Origin: a bacterium
Lineage (GTDB): Bacteria; Hydrothermota; UBA3073; JACQXS01; JAQTXJ01
Assembly: GCA_028716385.1 (NCBI GenBank)
Contig: JAQUPX010000002.1
Span: 104,656 to 168,655, forward strand
Length of the DNA stretch: 64,000 nucleotides
Direction of reading: 5' to 3'
The notes below the pieces were generated by a model. That model saw only the letters and a program-made list of their open reading frames with translations. It was not told where the DNA came from and ran no database searches. This document shows, one piece after another, positions 16,716-26,675 of the stretch; the stretch's first letter is position 1; the number at the start of each line of letters is the position of its first letter. The translations under genes were made by a program, and so were the position numbers.

Positions 16716-19700
16716 ATGCCGCATGCACATTTTGTCCACCTTCACGTTCACACGGACTATAGTCTTCTTGACGGTGCCTGTAAGATAGAAAAATTGGCGA
16801 AACTGGCACAGGAATACAGATTGCCTGCCCTTGCAATAACAGACCACGGTAATATGTTCGGAGCAATTGAATTCTACAAAGCAATGGAAAATGCAGGTAT
16901 TAAACCAATTATCGGTCAGGAAGCTTATATGGCTCCTAAATCAAGAAAAGACAGGCAACCCGTTGATGGCGTTTCCTATTTTCATCTTACTTTACTTGCA
17001 AAAAATGAAAAAGGATATAAAAACTTAATGAAACTATCCAGCGCAGGCTGGCTTGAAGGACACTACTATAGACCCCGTATTGACAAAGAAATATTAAGAG
17101 AACATTCCGAAGGTCTGATTGGACTTTCCGGATGCCTGAAAGGCGAAATCCCTTACTGGATTATAAAAGGGAAAATTGACCTTGCTAAACAAATCGCCTC
17201 AGAATATCTATCTATCTTTGGAGAAGGAAATTTTTATCTTGAACTAATGAGGCTTGGATTAGAAGAAAATGATATTGCTAATGGCGAACTAATAAAAATA
17301 GGTTCCGAATTAAATATTCCCTTAGTTGCAACGAACGACTGCCATTATTTAGCTCAGGATGACGTTGAAGCTCATGATGTCCTTCTATGCCTACAAACTC
17401 ACAGTGAAAAGGATGACGTAAAAAGATTGAAATTTGGGTCTGATAAACTTTACTTCAAATCTCCCCAGGAAATGACAGCTCTATTTTCTGACCACCCTGA
17501 AGCCATAGAAAATACATTAAAAATAGCAGAACAATGCAACTTAAGACTGGAGTTAGATTCAAAAAATATCCGTTTGCCGGGGTATAAACTACCCGAAGGC
17601 TATGCTTCAATAGAAGATTACCTGACATCCCTTGCTAAAGAAGGATTTGACACCAGATACCCGAACCCGACAAAAGTAATACAAGAAAGATTTGAGTACG
17701 AACTTAATACTATAAAAAAGATGGGTTATCCCGGATACTTTTTAATGATTAGAGATATGGTAGATGAAGCGAAAAAAAGAAATGTTCCGGTAGGTCCCGG
17801 GAGGGGTTCGGCAGTTGGAAGTCTCATCTGTTATTGCCTTGGTATAACAGAACTTGACCCGATAAAATACGGACTTCTATTTGAAAGATTTTTAAACCCC
17901 GAAAGAATAGCTATGCCTGATATTGATATTGACATTGGTGACGAAAGAAGAGATGAAATCGTTAATTATATCACAGAAAGATACGGTAAAGATTCGGTAT
18001 CCCAGATTATAACATTCGGAACTATGGGGGCAAGAGGAGTCGTCAGGGACGTTGCAAGAGTTTTAAAAATTCCATACCCGGTAGCAGATAAGCTTGCCAA
18101 ACTAATTCATCCGACTTCCTCCATTGCAGAAGCAATAGAAACTCCTGAAGTTAAATCTTTTGTTGAAAAAACGGAAGGTATTCCCAATCTTATTAAAATA
18201 GCAACCAAACTTGAAGGACTTGCTCGCCACGCATCAATGCACGCATCCGGAATACTTGTAGCTCCTGATAAATTGATAGATGTCGTTCCTCTTTTCAAAT
18301 CAGAAGGGGATACAATATCTACACAATATTCTATGGAATCCGTAGAAAAAATCGGATTGGCAAAAATAGATATACTTGGGTTACGGACATTGAGTGTTAT
18401 ATATCATACATTAGAGAAAATAAACAAAAAAGACCCAAAAGAGATTCCACTCGGGGATACAAAAACATTCAGTATGTTGAAAAAAGGACATTCAATTGGT
18501 GTATTCCAGCTTGAATCTGAAGGTATGAAAGATATATTACGCAAACTTAAACCTGAAAACTTTACTGATATAATGGCACTAATCGCTCTGTACAGACCGG
18601 GACCTCTTGGAGGCGCAACAAAAGATAGCATTATAAAATGCAAACATGGCGAAGAAACCCCAAAATACTTGCATCCTTTGCTTGAACCAATATTAAAAGA
18701 TACTTACGGCACTATACTTTATCAGGAACAGGTAATGCAGATAGCTTCCAGGGTAGGAGGTTTCAGTCTCGGAAAAGCAGATATACTGAGAAGGGCAATG
18801 AGTAAGAAAACTCCCGAGGTAATGGAAGAACAGAAAAAATCATTTATTGAGGGGAGTATAAAAAATAATGTCCCCGAAAAAATAGCAAATCAGATATTTG
18901 AACTTATTGTTCCTTTTGCCGGTTATGGATTTAACAAATCGCACTCTGCAGGCTACGCATTACTTGCATACCAGACTGCATACCTTAAAGCCAATCATCC
19001 GAACGAATTTATGGCAGCTCTTCTTACTTCCGAATACCAGACTACTGACAGGATAAAATTTTTAATAGATGAATGCAAAAGAATGAAAATTGAAATATTG
19101 CCCCCCGATATAAACACTTCTGAAGTAGATTTCAAAGTAGAAAACAATAAAATAAGATTTGGGTTTGCTACTTTAAAAAACATAGGAAAGAATGCTGCAA
19201 TTGAGGTTATGAATAAGCGTCCTTTCAGCTCTTTTGCTGATTTTGTAGCTCGTGTAACTCCGAACAGAAAAACAGGGGAGTCTTTAATAAAATCAGGGGC
19301 TTTTGATTCTCTGGACAAAGATCGGAAAGCGTTAATGGACATCCTGAACAATAAAACTACTTCTCAATTAGGCTTATTCTTTGAGTCCGAAGAAAAAGAG
19401 GTGGACGAGGAATGGAATAAAGCGGAACTTTTGTCGTGGGAAAAAGAAGCTTTTGGATTCTATTTTTCAGGACATCCTCTTGAAAGATATATAGATGAAA
19501 TTGCTGCTATGCGTATTTCTTCAATAACGGATATGGCAACAAGAACGCTGGGAGAAGAGGTAACTATAGGTGGAGTAGTAACAAGAAGAAAAGTATTAAA
19601 AGATAAAGAATTTAGCTTTATTACCATAGAAGATTTTTCAGGAATAATAGAAGTTATGGTTTATAATAATATTTTTGACGTATCCGCTATCAGTGCAGAT

Positions 19701-20051
19701 GAACCATTAATAATAAAAGGTAGATTATCGGAACGGAATGAAATTCATTCAATAAAAGCTTCAAAAATAATGGAACTTGAAAAAATAAGAAAAGAATTTA
19801 TAAACAAAATAGATGTTTATATGGATATCACAGGATTAGAGGAAAAAACTTTAGTAGACTTGAATAAAATATTAGAAACTTCTCCGGGCGAATGTGAAGT
19901 ATATATACACCTTAAAAATGAATACGATGATGAAACTTTATTGAAAACTAACTTACGAATTAAACCTATTCGTAGCGTTCTATTGAAAATTAAAACTTTA
20001 TTAGGAGAAGAATCCGTTAAACTTGGACTTGCTCCAAATTTAATGACTTAA
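16716..20051 (+). CDS. dnaE: DNA polymerase III alpha subunit
   Basis: This is the replicative polymerase catalytic subunit of the DnaE type, 1111 aa against about 1160 in E. coli. The N-terminal PHP domain starts HLHVHTDYSLLDGA and contains ITDHGNMFG. The palm has GRGSAVGSLICYCLGIT and the catalytic aspartates in MPDIDIDIGDERRDEI. The fingers/thumb region with GFNKSHSAGYALLAYQTAYL follows, then a C-terminal OB fold (GGVVTRRKVLKDKEFSFITI). No 3'-5' exonuclease domain is inserted, so it is not PolC. The gene has its own promoter and is followed by an apparent run of four + strand genes of unrelated function. Confidence 0.95.
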   Translation: MPHAHFVHLHVHTDYSLLDGACKIEKLAKLAQEYRLPALAITDHGNMFGAIEFYKAMENAGIKPIIGQEAYMAPKSRKDRQPVDGVSYFHLTLLAKNEKGYKNLMKLSSAGWLEGHYYRPRIDKEILREHSEGLIGLSGCLKGEIPYWIIKGKIDLAKQIASEYLSIFGEGNFYLELMRLGLEENDIANGELIKIGSELNIPLVATNDCHYLAQDDVEAHDVLLCLQTHSEKDDVKRLKFGSDKLYFKSPQEMTALFSDHPEAIENTLKIAEQCNLRLELDSKNIRLPGYKLPEGYASIEDYLTSLAKEGFDTRYPNPTKVIQERFEYELNTIKKMGYPGYFLMIRDMVDEAKKRNVPVGPGRGSAVGSLICYCLGITELDPIKYGLLFERFLNPERIAMPDIDIDIGDERRDEIVNYITERYGKDSVSQIITFGTMGARGVVRDVARVLKIPYPVADKLAKLIHPTSSIAEAIETPEVKSFVEKTEGIPNLIKIATKLEGLARHASMHASGILVAPDKLIDVVPLFKSEGDTISTQYSMESVEKIGLAKIDILGLRTLSVIYHTLEKINKKDPKEIPLGDTKTFSMLKKGHSIGVFQLESEGMKDILRKLKPENFTDIMALIALYRPGPLGGATKDSIIKCKHGEETPKYLHPLLEPILKDTYGTILYQEQVMQIASRVGGFSLGKADILRRAMSKKTPEVMEEQKKSFIEGSIKNNVPEKIANQIFELIVPFAGYGFNKSHSAGYALLAYQTAYLKANHPNEFMAALLTSEYQTTDRIKFLIDECKRMKIEILPPDINTSEVDFKVENNKIRFGFATLKNIGKNAAIEVMNKRPFSSFADFVARVTPNRKTGESLIKSGAFDSLDKDRKALMDILNNKTTSQLGLFFESEEKEVDEEWNKAELLSWEKEAFGFYFSGHPLERYIDEIAAMRISSITDMATRTLGEEVTIGGVVTRRKVLKDKEFSFITIEDFSGIIEVMVYNNIFDVSAISADEPLIIKGRLSERNEIHSIKASKIMELEKIRKEFINKIDVYMDITGLEEKTLVDLNKILETSPGECEVYIHLKNEYDDETLLKTNLRIKPIRSVLLKIKTLLGEESVKLGLAPNLMT

Positions 20052-20060
20052 TATCACTTA

Positions 20061-21098
20061 ATGGAAACAAATATCAATACCTCTCCTTCCCCCCGCATTA
20101 CTGTAAAACAGCTAAAATCAGGAATGCGAATATTTTTTATAATTACAACCCTAACCGTTACTGTTATATTCATATTCACCGCAAGCAAAGAGACCTTATT
20201 CGCGCTTAAACAGGTGAATTTCCTATTCTTGGGATTGACGACTTTGGTTTGCATACTAAGACTATATTTTGAATGTCTGCGATTACAGGTTTTAAGTTCG
20301 GCGCTCGGGAGAAAAATCAGCCTAAAAAGAACTGCCGAATTTACGTTCGGAGGATATTTCTTGTCCATTTTGCCTTTTGGAGTCGGGGGGTTGCCTTTGC
20401 AATTCTATATACTGATGAAAGAAAAGTTTTCTTTCGGGGAATCCGGTACTGTTATTGTAATGCGAGGGATTACATATCTACTTGCATTCGTATTCGCAAT
20501 TCCGGCTCTCATATATTATAGAAATATTTTTGAAAGTGCCGGACTGAAAATGCTTTCAGGATATATTTTAATTGTTTACAGCGTATTCTTAATACTGTTT
20601 ACTCTTGCTATGTTGAAAACAGAATGGATTAAAACTCAAATTAATAAACTTGCTAGTTTTTTTATTCTTAAACATAAAGACAAATTCGCAAGTTGGGTAA
20701 GAAAACTTGCCGATGAAATAGAAAACTTCAAACTCGGATTTAAAAAATGTTGTACCCACGGGATATATAAGTTTTTGCTTGTAATACTTTTATCCGGAGT
20801 TTCTTTGTTGTGTTTTGTTCTTATGGTGCCTTTGCTATTCAAAAGCCTTGGCGTGTCCGTCCCGGTTGTGGAAACCTCAATAATTCAGTTTATACTTACA
20901 TTTTTGCTGATGTTTTCTCCTTCCCCGGGTGGCTCTGGAATTGCAGAAGGTGCAGGGGTTTTGCTGTTTAATTCTTACTGTCCAAAATGTCTGATGGGGG
21001 TGTTTATTGTGCTATGGAGATTTTTTACCTACTATACAGGCGTGATAATCGGCGGGATATTTATATTAAAGTTATTAACCGAAACTAATAAGAAATGA
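20061..21098 (+). CDS. Lysylphosphatidylglycerol synthase/flippase-type membrane protein (UPF0104)
   Basis: This 345-aa membrane protein has about eight hydrophobic segments and the family hallmark FSPSPGGSGIAEGAG near residue 290. It lacks the soluble aminoacyl-transferase domain of MprF, so it corresponds to the stand-alone LPG_synthase_TM/UPF0104 family. Those proteins are proposed to flip or move lipids; the substrate here is unknown. It begins 9 nt after dnaE, and its stop overlaps the ATG of the flavoprotein gene by 4 nt. Confidence 0.8.
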   Translation: METNINTSPSPRITVKQLKSGMRIFFIITTLTVTVIFIFTASKETLFALKQVNFLFLGLTTLVCILRLYFECLRLQVLSSALGRKISLKRTAEFTFGGYFLSILPFGVGGLPLQFYILMKEKFSFGESGTVIVMRGITYLLAFVFAIPALIYYRNIFESAGLKMLSGYILIVYSVFLILFTLAMLKTEWIKTQINKLASFFILKHKDKFASWVRKLADEIENFKLGFKKCCTHGIYKFLLVILLSGVSLLCFVLMVPLLFKSLGVSVPVVETSIIQFILTFLLMFSPSPGGSGIAEGAGVLLFNSYCPKCLMGVFIVLWRFFTYYTGVIIGGIFILKLLTETNKK

Positions 21099-21688
21099 AA
21101 ATACTCGGCATTATCGGCAGTCCACACAAAAATGGCAATACTGCTATACTTGCGTCTAAAATAATGCAAGGGATAAAATCAAAAAATTCCGTTTTAGAAA
21201 AAATTTTCCTGGATGACTTGAACTTAATTCCCTGTAAAGCTTGTTTTAAGTGTGCCAAAAATGGGAAATGTGTATTAAAAGATAATTTCAATTCTGTGGT
21301 AAATAAGATAAGACAGGCGGATATAATAATATTGAGCTCACCGGTTTATTGCGAGACGGTAACTGCCCAGACTAAGATTTTGATTGATAGAATAGACTCC
21401 AGTCAGGTCATTGTTACTAAACTTAAAGGAAAAACTATCTTAAAAAGAAGAACCGAATGGAATACATATACCAAAAAAGGAATAATTGTATGCACCGGAG
21501 ACTTATCTCCGATGAAAGAAATAAAACAAACTTCCAGCGTTATGAAGAGAGCATTCGGGGATTTAAATATAAAACTAACAGATGAAATTCTAGCCCGTGG
21601 ATTGACAAAATCAGGAGATGTTTTGAAGAATTCGATTCTATTGGAAAAGGCGATTAAAGTAGGGACAAAACTTGCCGGAATTAAATGA
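21095..21688 (+). CDS. NADPH-dependent FMN reductase-like flavodoxin-fold protein
   Basis: This 197-aa flavodoxin-fold protein has the FMN phosphate loop GIIGSPHKNGNTAILA at the N-terminus. CKACFKCAKNGKC (about residues 48-60) resembles the cysteine motif of iron-sulfur flavoproteins, and ILSSPVYCETVTAQTKILID forms the second flavin contact. It probably carries electrons or reduces quinones in an anaerobe. It is translationally coupled on both sides (ATGA overlaps with the membrane protein before it and the TonB-plug protein after it). Confidence 0.8.
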   Translation: MKILGIIGSPHKNGNTAILASKIMQGIKSKNSVLEKIFLDDLNLIPCKACFKCAKNGKCVLKDNFNSVVNKIRQADIIILSSPVYCETVTAQTKILIDRIDSSQVIVTKLKGKTILKRRTEWNTYTKKGIIVCTGDLSPMKEIKQTSSVMKRAFGDLNIKLTDEILARGLTKSGDVLKNSILLEKAIKVGTKLAGIK

Positions 21689-22836
21689 TTATCTTATTGA
21701 ATCTTTTAATTTGTAGCAGTTCGGAAACGGCATTAAGAATGCCGATGTTTGATATGACTATCCCGGCAAACATAGTTACATTATCAAACACCGTTGATTT
21801 TTATGAAGATTTTTTTATGTCTTATCCTTTGTTAAACGATAACTTCTTAATACTATGCGATGGAATTCCTATTTCCCGGGATAAAATTCCTATTTCTCCC
21901 TCCATAGAAAAAATAGAAGTTATAAACGAAAATGTAAGCTCTACTTACGGAAATTATGCCTGTCTGCCGGAAGGCACGAAAGGAGTAATAAATATAATAA
22001 CAAAACGTTTCAAACCGGAAAGACCTTATTCCAATATTAAATGGGCTAAAAGTCCGGATTATTTTCAGTTTGAACTTGGCAGACCACTTTTTAGACCCAA
22101 TATCACTATGTATGTAGCAGGAAATCTGGATACAACGCTAAAAACAACGTCAAACTTATGTTTCAACTCATCTCTTGTTAACTTACAGGCTTTTTATAGG
22201 GATAATAATACTTTTGGTATATCCGCTTCCGGCGGAAAAGCTAACCGTTCTAAACTCATACTTACAAGGGATTTTTATTCTCTTACTCAAAGATTTAACA
22301 TATCCGAACATCAACTACTTATTGGCGTAGAAGACGAAAACGGATACTTTGTTCAGGATTATTGGGAGCCATTTAGACTTTTGTATTTGGTTCCAAGTGT
22401 CAGATATGGATATGATTCTAAATTTTATCCAAAATTGGGACTCGGATACGTTCCTGTGTTTAACGTAACCTTGTTCGGCAGTGTAACTGAAAAAGAACAA
22501 AACGCAGGAATAAGAGTGCTCGAATCATCAATAAATTATTCTACAGTTAATGGGCTGACAACAAGACTGGTAAGCCCAAGTTTATATAACTTAAAAATAG
22601 GTGCATTCTTCGGTAAAGACTCCTTAGAAGGATTTACAAGATGGACACTCTGGGGGGAATACGGTAAGTATTTTCCATCTAAAGAAATAGGAATCCATAT
22701 AACAGGCGATATTATGTCTCAAATGGTAAGACTGGAATTGCAAATAATAGATGTTAAAATATCCTACAGGGTAACACCTTATAATTACCCTTATAATTAT
22801 TACTCTTATAACATATTCTGGGAATTTTGGGATTAA
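21685..22836 (+). CDS. Small outer-membrane protein with TonB-receptor-like plug
   Basis: This 383-aa protein begins with a weak signal sequence and a plug-like segment (about residues 30-110): FLILCDGIPISRDKIPI, IEKIEVINENVSSTYGN and GTKGVINIITKR. This resembles the TonB-dependent receptor plug ending. The rest is alternating hydrophobic strands consistent with an outer-membrane barrel, ending in an aromatic-rich NIFWEFWD. Typical receptors are 600-1000 aa, so this is a reduced version. No TonB or ligand-specific neighbour is present, so uptake function is uncertain. Its ATG overlaps the flavoprotein stop by 4 nt. Confidence 0.6.
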   Translation: MIILLNLLICSSSETALRMPMFDMTIPANIVTLSNTVDFYEDFFMSYPLLNDNFLILCDGIPISRDKIPISPSIEKIEVINENVSSTYGNYACLPEGTKGVINIITKRFKPERPYSNIKWAKSPDYFQFELGRPLFRPNITMYVAGNLDTTLKTTSNLCFNSSLVNLQAFYRDNNTFGISASGGKANRSKLILTRDFYSLTQRFNISEHQLLIGVEDENGYFVQDYWEPFRLLYLVPSVRYGYDSKFYPKLGLGYVPVFNVTLFGSVTEKEQNAGIRVLESSINYSTVNGLTTRLVSPSLYNLKIGAFFGKDSLEGFTRWTLWGEYGKYFPSKEIGIHITGDIMSQMVRLELQIIDVKISYRVTPYNYPYNYYSYNIFWEFWD

Positions 22837-22860
22837 AAGGCAATATATTGAGGGGATGGA

Positions 22861-23493
22861 ATGAAATTGGCAAGAATATTTCTTCTTAGTAGTTTAATTT
22901 TAACTTCTTTATATACCGAACAATTGATAGGTAGAACGATAAAGATAGGTAAACAGGAATGGATGGGAGAAAACCTGGATGTAAGTTATTACCGCAATGG
23001 TGACTCCATTCCACAAGTGCAAGATGCCGAAGAATGGCAAAACTTAACCACTGGTGCATTTTGCTATTATGAAAATAATGCCAAAAACGGGAAAATTTAT
23101 GGCAAACTCTATAACTGGTACGCAGTAAACGACCCGCGCGGTTTGGCTCCTAAAGGATGGCATATACCAACTGATGAAGATTGGACAACTCTTGTTGACT
23201 ATTTAGGTAACGAAGACGTTGCAGGTGGAAAAATGAAAGAAACGGACACAACACATTGGTTAAGTTCTAACACCGAGTCAACCAACAAAAGCGGTTTTTC
23301 GGCGCGCCCGGGGGGATACCGTTATTCTGATGGTATATTTAGTTATATCGGATACTACGGATACTGGTGGTCGGCTACCGGATACAATAATACAAAAGCA
23401 GGCATACGTTATATAGGTTATGGCAGAATTAGCTGTAACCATGACGACTATAACAAAAAAATTGGGCTTAGCGTAAGATGTGTTAAAAATTAG
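22861..23493 (+). CDS. FISUMP-domain secreted protein
   Basis: This 210-aa exported protein matches the Fibrobacter succinogenes major paralogous domain. The markers are EWMGENLDVSYYRNGD, YGKLYNWYAVND, LAPKGWHIPTDEDWTTLVDY, GGYR, YWWSATGYN and the final GLSVRCVKN. A signal peptide spans about residues 1-19. Such proteins are surface-associated in Fibrobacteres and Bacteroidetes and their ligand is unknown. It follows the plug protein by 24 nt and has a GGGGATGG-like Shine-Dalgarno. Confidence 0.85.
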   Translation: MKLARIFLLSSLILTSLYTEQLIGRTIKIGKQEWMGENLDVSYYRNGDSIPQVQDAEEWQNLTTGAFCYYENNAKNGKIYGKLYNWYAVNDPRGLAPKGWHIPTDEDWTTLVDYLGNEDVAGGKMKETDTTHWLSSNTESTNKSGFSARPGGYRYSDGIFSYIGYYGYWWSATGYNNTKAGIRYIGYGRISCNHDDYNKKIGLSVRCVKN

Positions 23494-23707
23494 TTTACCC
23501 CGTTAAATTATGTATTATTATATATATGAAAAGCAAAATAAAATTGTTAATAGGTTTCTCTTTGAAATTCGTCGTGATGTACTACTATTAAAAATTCTAA
23601 ATTCTGGTTATTTTCAGGTAAATAAAGTTCGCAGAGATGATTTTAATCGTATTTTTTTGTATGTTGTATTTTTGATTTTTGCATTTTGATTTTTGAATTT
23701 ATAAAGT

Positions 23708-24433
23708 ATGTCTATAATACTTTTTATATTCGGAGCTTGTTTCGGAAGTTTCTTTAATGTCTGTATATACAGGATACCTCGTAAAAAATCTATTGTTACC
23801 CCCCCCTCAGCCTGTCCTAAATGTACACACAGGATTATGTGGTATGATAATATTCCGATAATCTCATACCTCCTGCTTAAAGCGAAATGTAGGTTTTGCG
23901 GGAAAAAGATTTCTGTGATTTATCCTATGGTAGAACTCCTTACTGCAATAGTTTTTCTTGTTGCTTACTTAAAATTTGGACTTTCCATAAAGCTTGCCAT
24001 ATATTTAATTCTGTTCTCATTATTTATTATAATAGGTTTTATTGATGCCGATACGGAAACGATTCCCGATGTCTTATCGATTCCGGGAATTATAATCGGA
24101 CTTGGAACGAGTTTTTTTACTATCGGAATTAAAAGCTCCATATTAGGAATGTTAGTTGGAGCAGGAGTAATTGGTTTTTTTATAGGATTCTGGTTGCTGG
24201 TGTTCAAAAAAGAAGGAATGGGAATGGGAGATTTAATGTTAATGGCTATGATAGGTAGTTTTACAGGATGGGTAAGCGCGCTTTATACTATTTTCTACGG
24301 TTCGGTTATAGGTTTGGTTTTTGCAGCCATTTTAGGGAAGAGGAGTCTTCAGGATAAGCTTTACTTTGGTCCCGCTTTGGTTATTGCAAGTTTTTTGATT
24401 ATTATATTCGGAAAACATATACTGCTACAGTAA
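23708..24433 (+). CDS. pilD: Prepilin peptidase PilD (A24)
   Basis: This 241-aa aspartic protease cleaves and N-methylates type IV prepilins. It has the zinc-binding cysteine pairs CPKC and CRFC in the first cytoplasmic loop (about residues 36-72). The two catalytic aspartates are in GFIDADTETIPD and GMGDLML. Seven to eight membrane helices are visible. It serves the pilus encoded at 1-5 kb, though it lies about 20 kb away and is transcribed alone. AT-rich strings precede it, and no clear Shine-Dalgarno sequence is present. Confidence 0.93.
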   Translation: MSIILFIFGACFGSFFNVCIYRIPRKKSIVTPPSACPKCTHRIMWYDNIPIISYLLLKAKCRFCGKKISVIYPMVELLTAIVFLVAYLKFGLSIKLAIYLILFSLFIIIGFIDADTETIPDVLSIPGIIIGLGTSFFTIGIKSSILGMLVGAGVIGFFIGFWLLVFKKEGMGMGDLMLMAMIGSFTGWVSALYTIFYGSVIGLVFAAILGKRSLQDKLYFGPALVIASFLIIIFGKHILLQ

Positions 24434-24503
24434 TATTGACAATTAACTTTTCCATTATATGGGGTGCAACAACAATTTTGTTGTAAAAGCTATTCCTAGT
24501 TGA

Positions 24504-24540
24504 GTAGCTTGAATCCGCCTCAGGCGGACTTGCTTCAACC
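24504..24540. repeat. GTAG-capped hairpin with CCGCCTCAGGCGG core
   Basis: GTAGCTTGAA...TTGCTTCAACC surrounds TCCGCC-TCA-GGCGGA. Related pieces occur at 9815-9829, 53550-53587 and 60762-60781. Confidence 0.65.
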
Positions 24541-24565
24541 TTTCTTGGGACATAGGTAATTCAAT

Positions 24566-24606
24566 AAAAAAAGGATAAGCAAAATTGCTTGCATATCCCT
24601 TTTCTT
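24566..24606. terminator. Bidirectional intrinsic terminator between pilD and the repeat protein gene
   Basis: AAAAAAGGATA-AGCAA ... TTGCT-TGCA-TATCCCTTTT forms a stem with one bulge, flanked by an A run and a T run on opposite sides. It sits between convergent genes. Confidence 0.65.
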
Positions 24607-24622
24607 ATTGCTGTTTTTCTTG

Positions 24623-26632
24623 CTAATTAATTATTGTCAATTTTCTCGTTGCCCTGAACTTCTCAGCCTCCATCTTGTAGAAATAAATTCCGCTTGCTAT
24701 CTTGTTACCATTAGTATCTCTGCCGTTCCACTTAATCGTATGATATCCCGGAACCATCTTGCCATTAACCAGAGTTTTAACTTCACTTCCAAGACAATTA
24801 TATACTTTTATCTTTATGTTCGTTTCATAAGGTATTCCGAAAGAAATAGATGCATTAGAAATAGTTGGATTCGGAGAAATCGTGCTTAATTGGAATTTGT
24901 AAACTTTGGGAGTCTTATCTGCATTATCTCTCTCTTCTTCTATATCGATTTCAGTACAAATAGTAATTTCTCTTGAATACGAAGAATTATCAATCTTACA
25001 TTTATATTGACCGTATTCCTCCTGGGTTAAGGAATCCCAGGAAATATAGGAGTAAGTTTTTCCCGGGAATATACTGTCATTTTTAAACCACTGAAAAACA
25101 CTACCCGAAGTTACAGCTTGTACTTCCACAGGACTCCCGATTTTCTTTCCCCCGATAAGGTAAATAAACTGGTTTGAGTACCCACAAATTATATTCCTGT
25201 AGTTTGTCCATACACCATTGTTAAAAACATTTCCTGCCATATAAAGAGTAAATAGCTTGCCGGCCGTGTTATTCCTTATTGTTCCGTTGTTCGTCAAATT
25301 CCCTGTTACCTGCCAAGAATAACTATAATTATTAGGCACTTCCAATATTTTACCGGGGTCAATAACTATACTTCCGGAAACTGTTAGCCCACCTCCTGTA
25401 TATCCTATATTAGCTATCTGCATAGGTTGGCTGCCGGTCAAAGTTATATCTCCGATTAAATTACACCCAAAAGGTCCTGAAACATCTATCTTCCCATTTG
25501 AACTTATTGTCCCGTATCGGAGATTAGCATTAGTAGTTGAGCGTGCAGTTAACTTGTATGTTCCCATATCTAAAGTATCACAATATAAATCAACACTTGT
25601 TAACGTATCAAAAACAAGATCACTTTTCGCTATTAGATGGCCATACGGATTTTTATTAATGTTTATACAGTCAAATTTCTGTGTCCCGCTTATATGCTGT
25701 ACATTTGTGCTATCCCCGTTAAAAATAAGATGCTGCTGTTTCATAACACCATTATTTACCAAATTCTCAGTTATGTAAAGATTCAATTGGTTCCCGGCGG
25801 GGTTATTTCTTATTGTTCCGTTATTTGTTAAACTTCCTCTTACTTGCAAAGAATAACCATAATAATTAGGTACTTCTAAAACTTTACCGGAATCAATTGT
25901 TAAATTTCCTTTTGCCCATATTGTCCCTCCGGTATACCCTAAATTTCCTACTTGTATGGGCTGACTTCCGGTCAAAGTTATATTTCCTATTAAATTACAT
26001 CCAAAAGGTCCGGAAACATCTATTTCCCCACTTGAACTTATTGTTCCGTATTTTAAATTGGCATTATCCGTTGAGCGTGCAGTTAACTTGTACGTTCCCA
26101 TATCCATTGTATCATAAGACAAATCAACACTTGTTAACGTATCAAATTCAAGGTTATTCGTTGCTATAAGATGCCCGTTCGGGTTCTTGGTTATATGTTT
26201 GCAGTTATATAAATGCGTCCCCCCTATTTGCTGGGAACTATCACTGTAAAAGACAAGTTCGTTCTGACTCATATCCGAATTGTTAGATACATTCCCTTTT
26301 ATATGAACATTTAAGAATGTAGTTCCTGCCGGATTGTTCCTGATAATCCCATTGTTTGTGAGACTACCGTTTACATACAGAGTCAGCGTATAGCTTAGAT
26401 TGTTTTCAAGTATTACTCCGGTATCCACTACTAAGTTGTTACAATTTGCATTGCTATATATAGTGATATGTCCGTCAACAAAAACATCATCATTTGCTCC
26501 CGGGACCTTTAACCCTACCCATGTAGTTGAATCATGCCATTCCCCACCTGATGTCGTTGATGATATTGTTGCCCCTTTTGCAATACCTGCCATAAATAAA
26601 ATCCCAACAATAAACACTATTTTCACTTTCAT
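24623..26632 (-). CDS. Secreted repeat protein with Ig-like segment and sorting domain (paralogue A)
   Basis: This 669-aa exported protein has a signal peptide (1-19). A cell-surface motif SGGEWHDSTTWVGLKVPG opens the mature protein, followed by units of about 178 residues rich in NNGTIRNN, GHLIA and LDMGTYKLTARST motifs that suggest a parallel beta-helix. An Ig-like region (about 505-560, FQWFKNDSIFPG ... YGQYKCKID) and a C-terminal sorting-type domain (SFGIPYETNIKIKVYNCLGS ... RKLTIIN) finish it. It is a close paralogue of the next gene, whose end is 43 nt upstream. It is probably a surface adhesin or structural protein; the ligand is unknown. Confidence 0.8.
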   Translation of the reverse strand: MKVKIVFIVGILFMAGIAKGATISSTTSGGEWHDSTTWVGLKVPGANDDVFVDGHITIYSNANCNNLVVDTGVILENNLSYTLTLYVNGSLTNNGIIRNNPAGTTFLNVHIKGNVSNNSDMSQNELVFYSDSSQQIGGTHLYNCKHITKNPNGHLIATNNLEFDTLTSVDLSYDTMDMGTYKLTARSTDNANLKYGTISSSGEIDVSGPFGCNLIGNITLTGSQPIQVGNLGYTGGTIWAKGNLTIDSGKVLEVPNYYGYSLQVRGSLTNNGTIRNNPAGNQLNLYITENLVNNGVMKQQHLIFNGDSTNVQHISGTQKFDCININKNPYGHLIAKSDLVFDTLTSVDLYCDTLDMGTYKLTARSTTNANLRYGTISSNGKIDVSGPFGCNLIGDITLTGSQPMQIANIGYTGGGLTVSGSIVIDPGKILEVPNNYSYSWQVTGNLTNNGTIRNNTAGKLFTLYMAGNVFNNGVWTNYRNIICGYSNQFIYLIGGKKIGSPVEVQAVTSGSVFQWFKNDSIFPGKTYSYISWDSLTQEEYGQYKCKIDNSSYSREITICTEIDIEEERDNADKTPKVYKFQLSTISPNPTISNASISFGIPYETNIKIKVYNCLGSEVKTLVNGKMVPGYHTIKWNGRDTNGNKIASGIYFYKMEAEKFRATRKLTIIN

Positions 26633-26675
26633 GGGTTTTTATTTAACTACGAATTTTTTATATTCTCTGTTTTTG

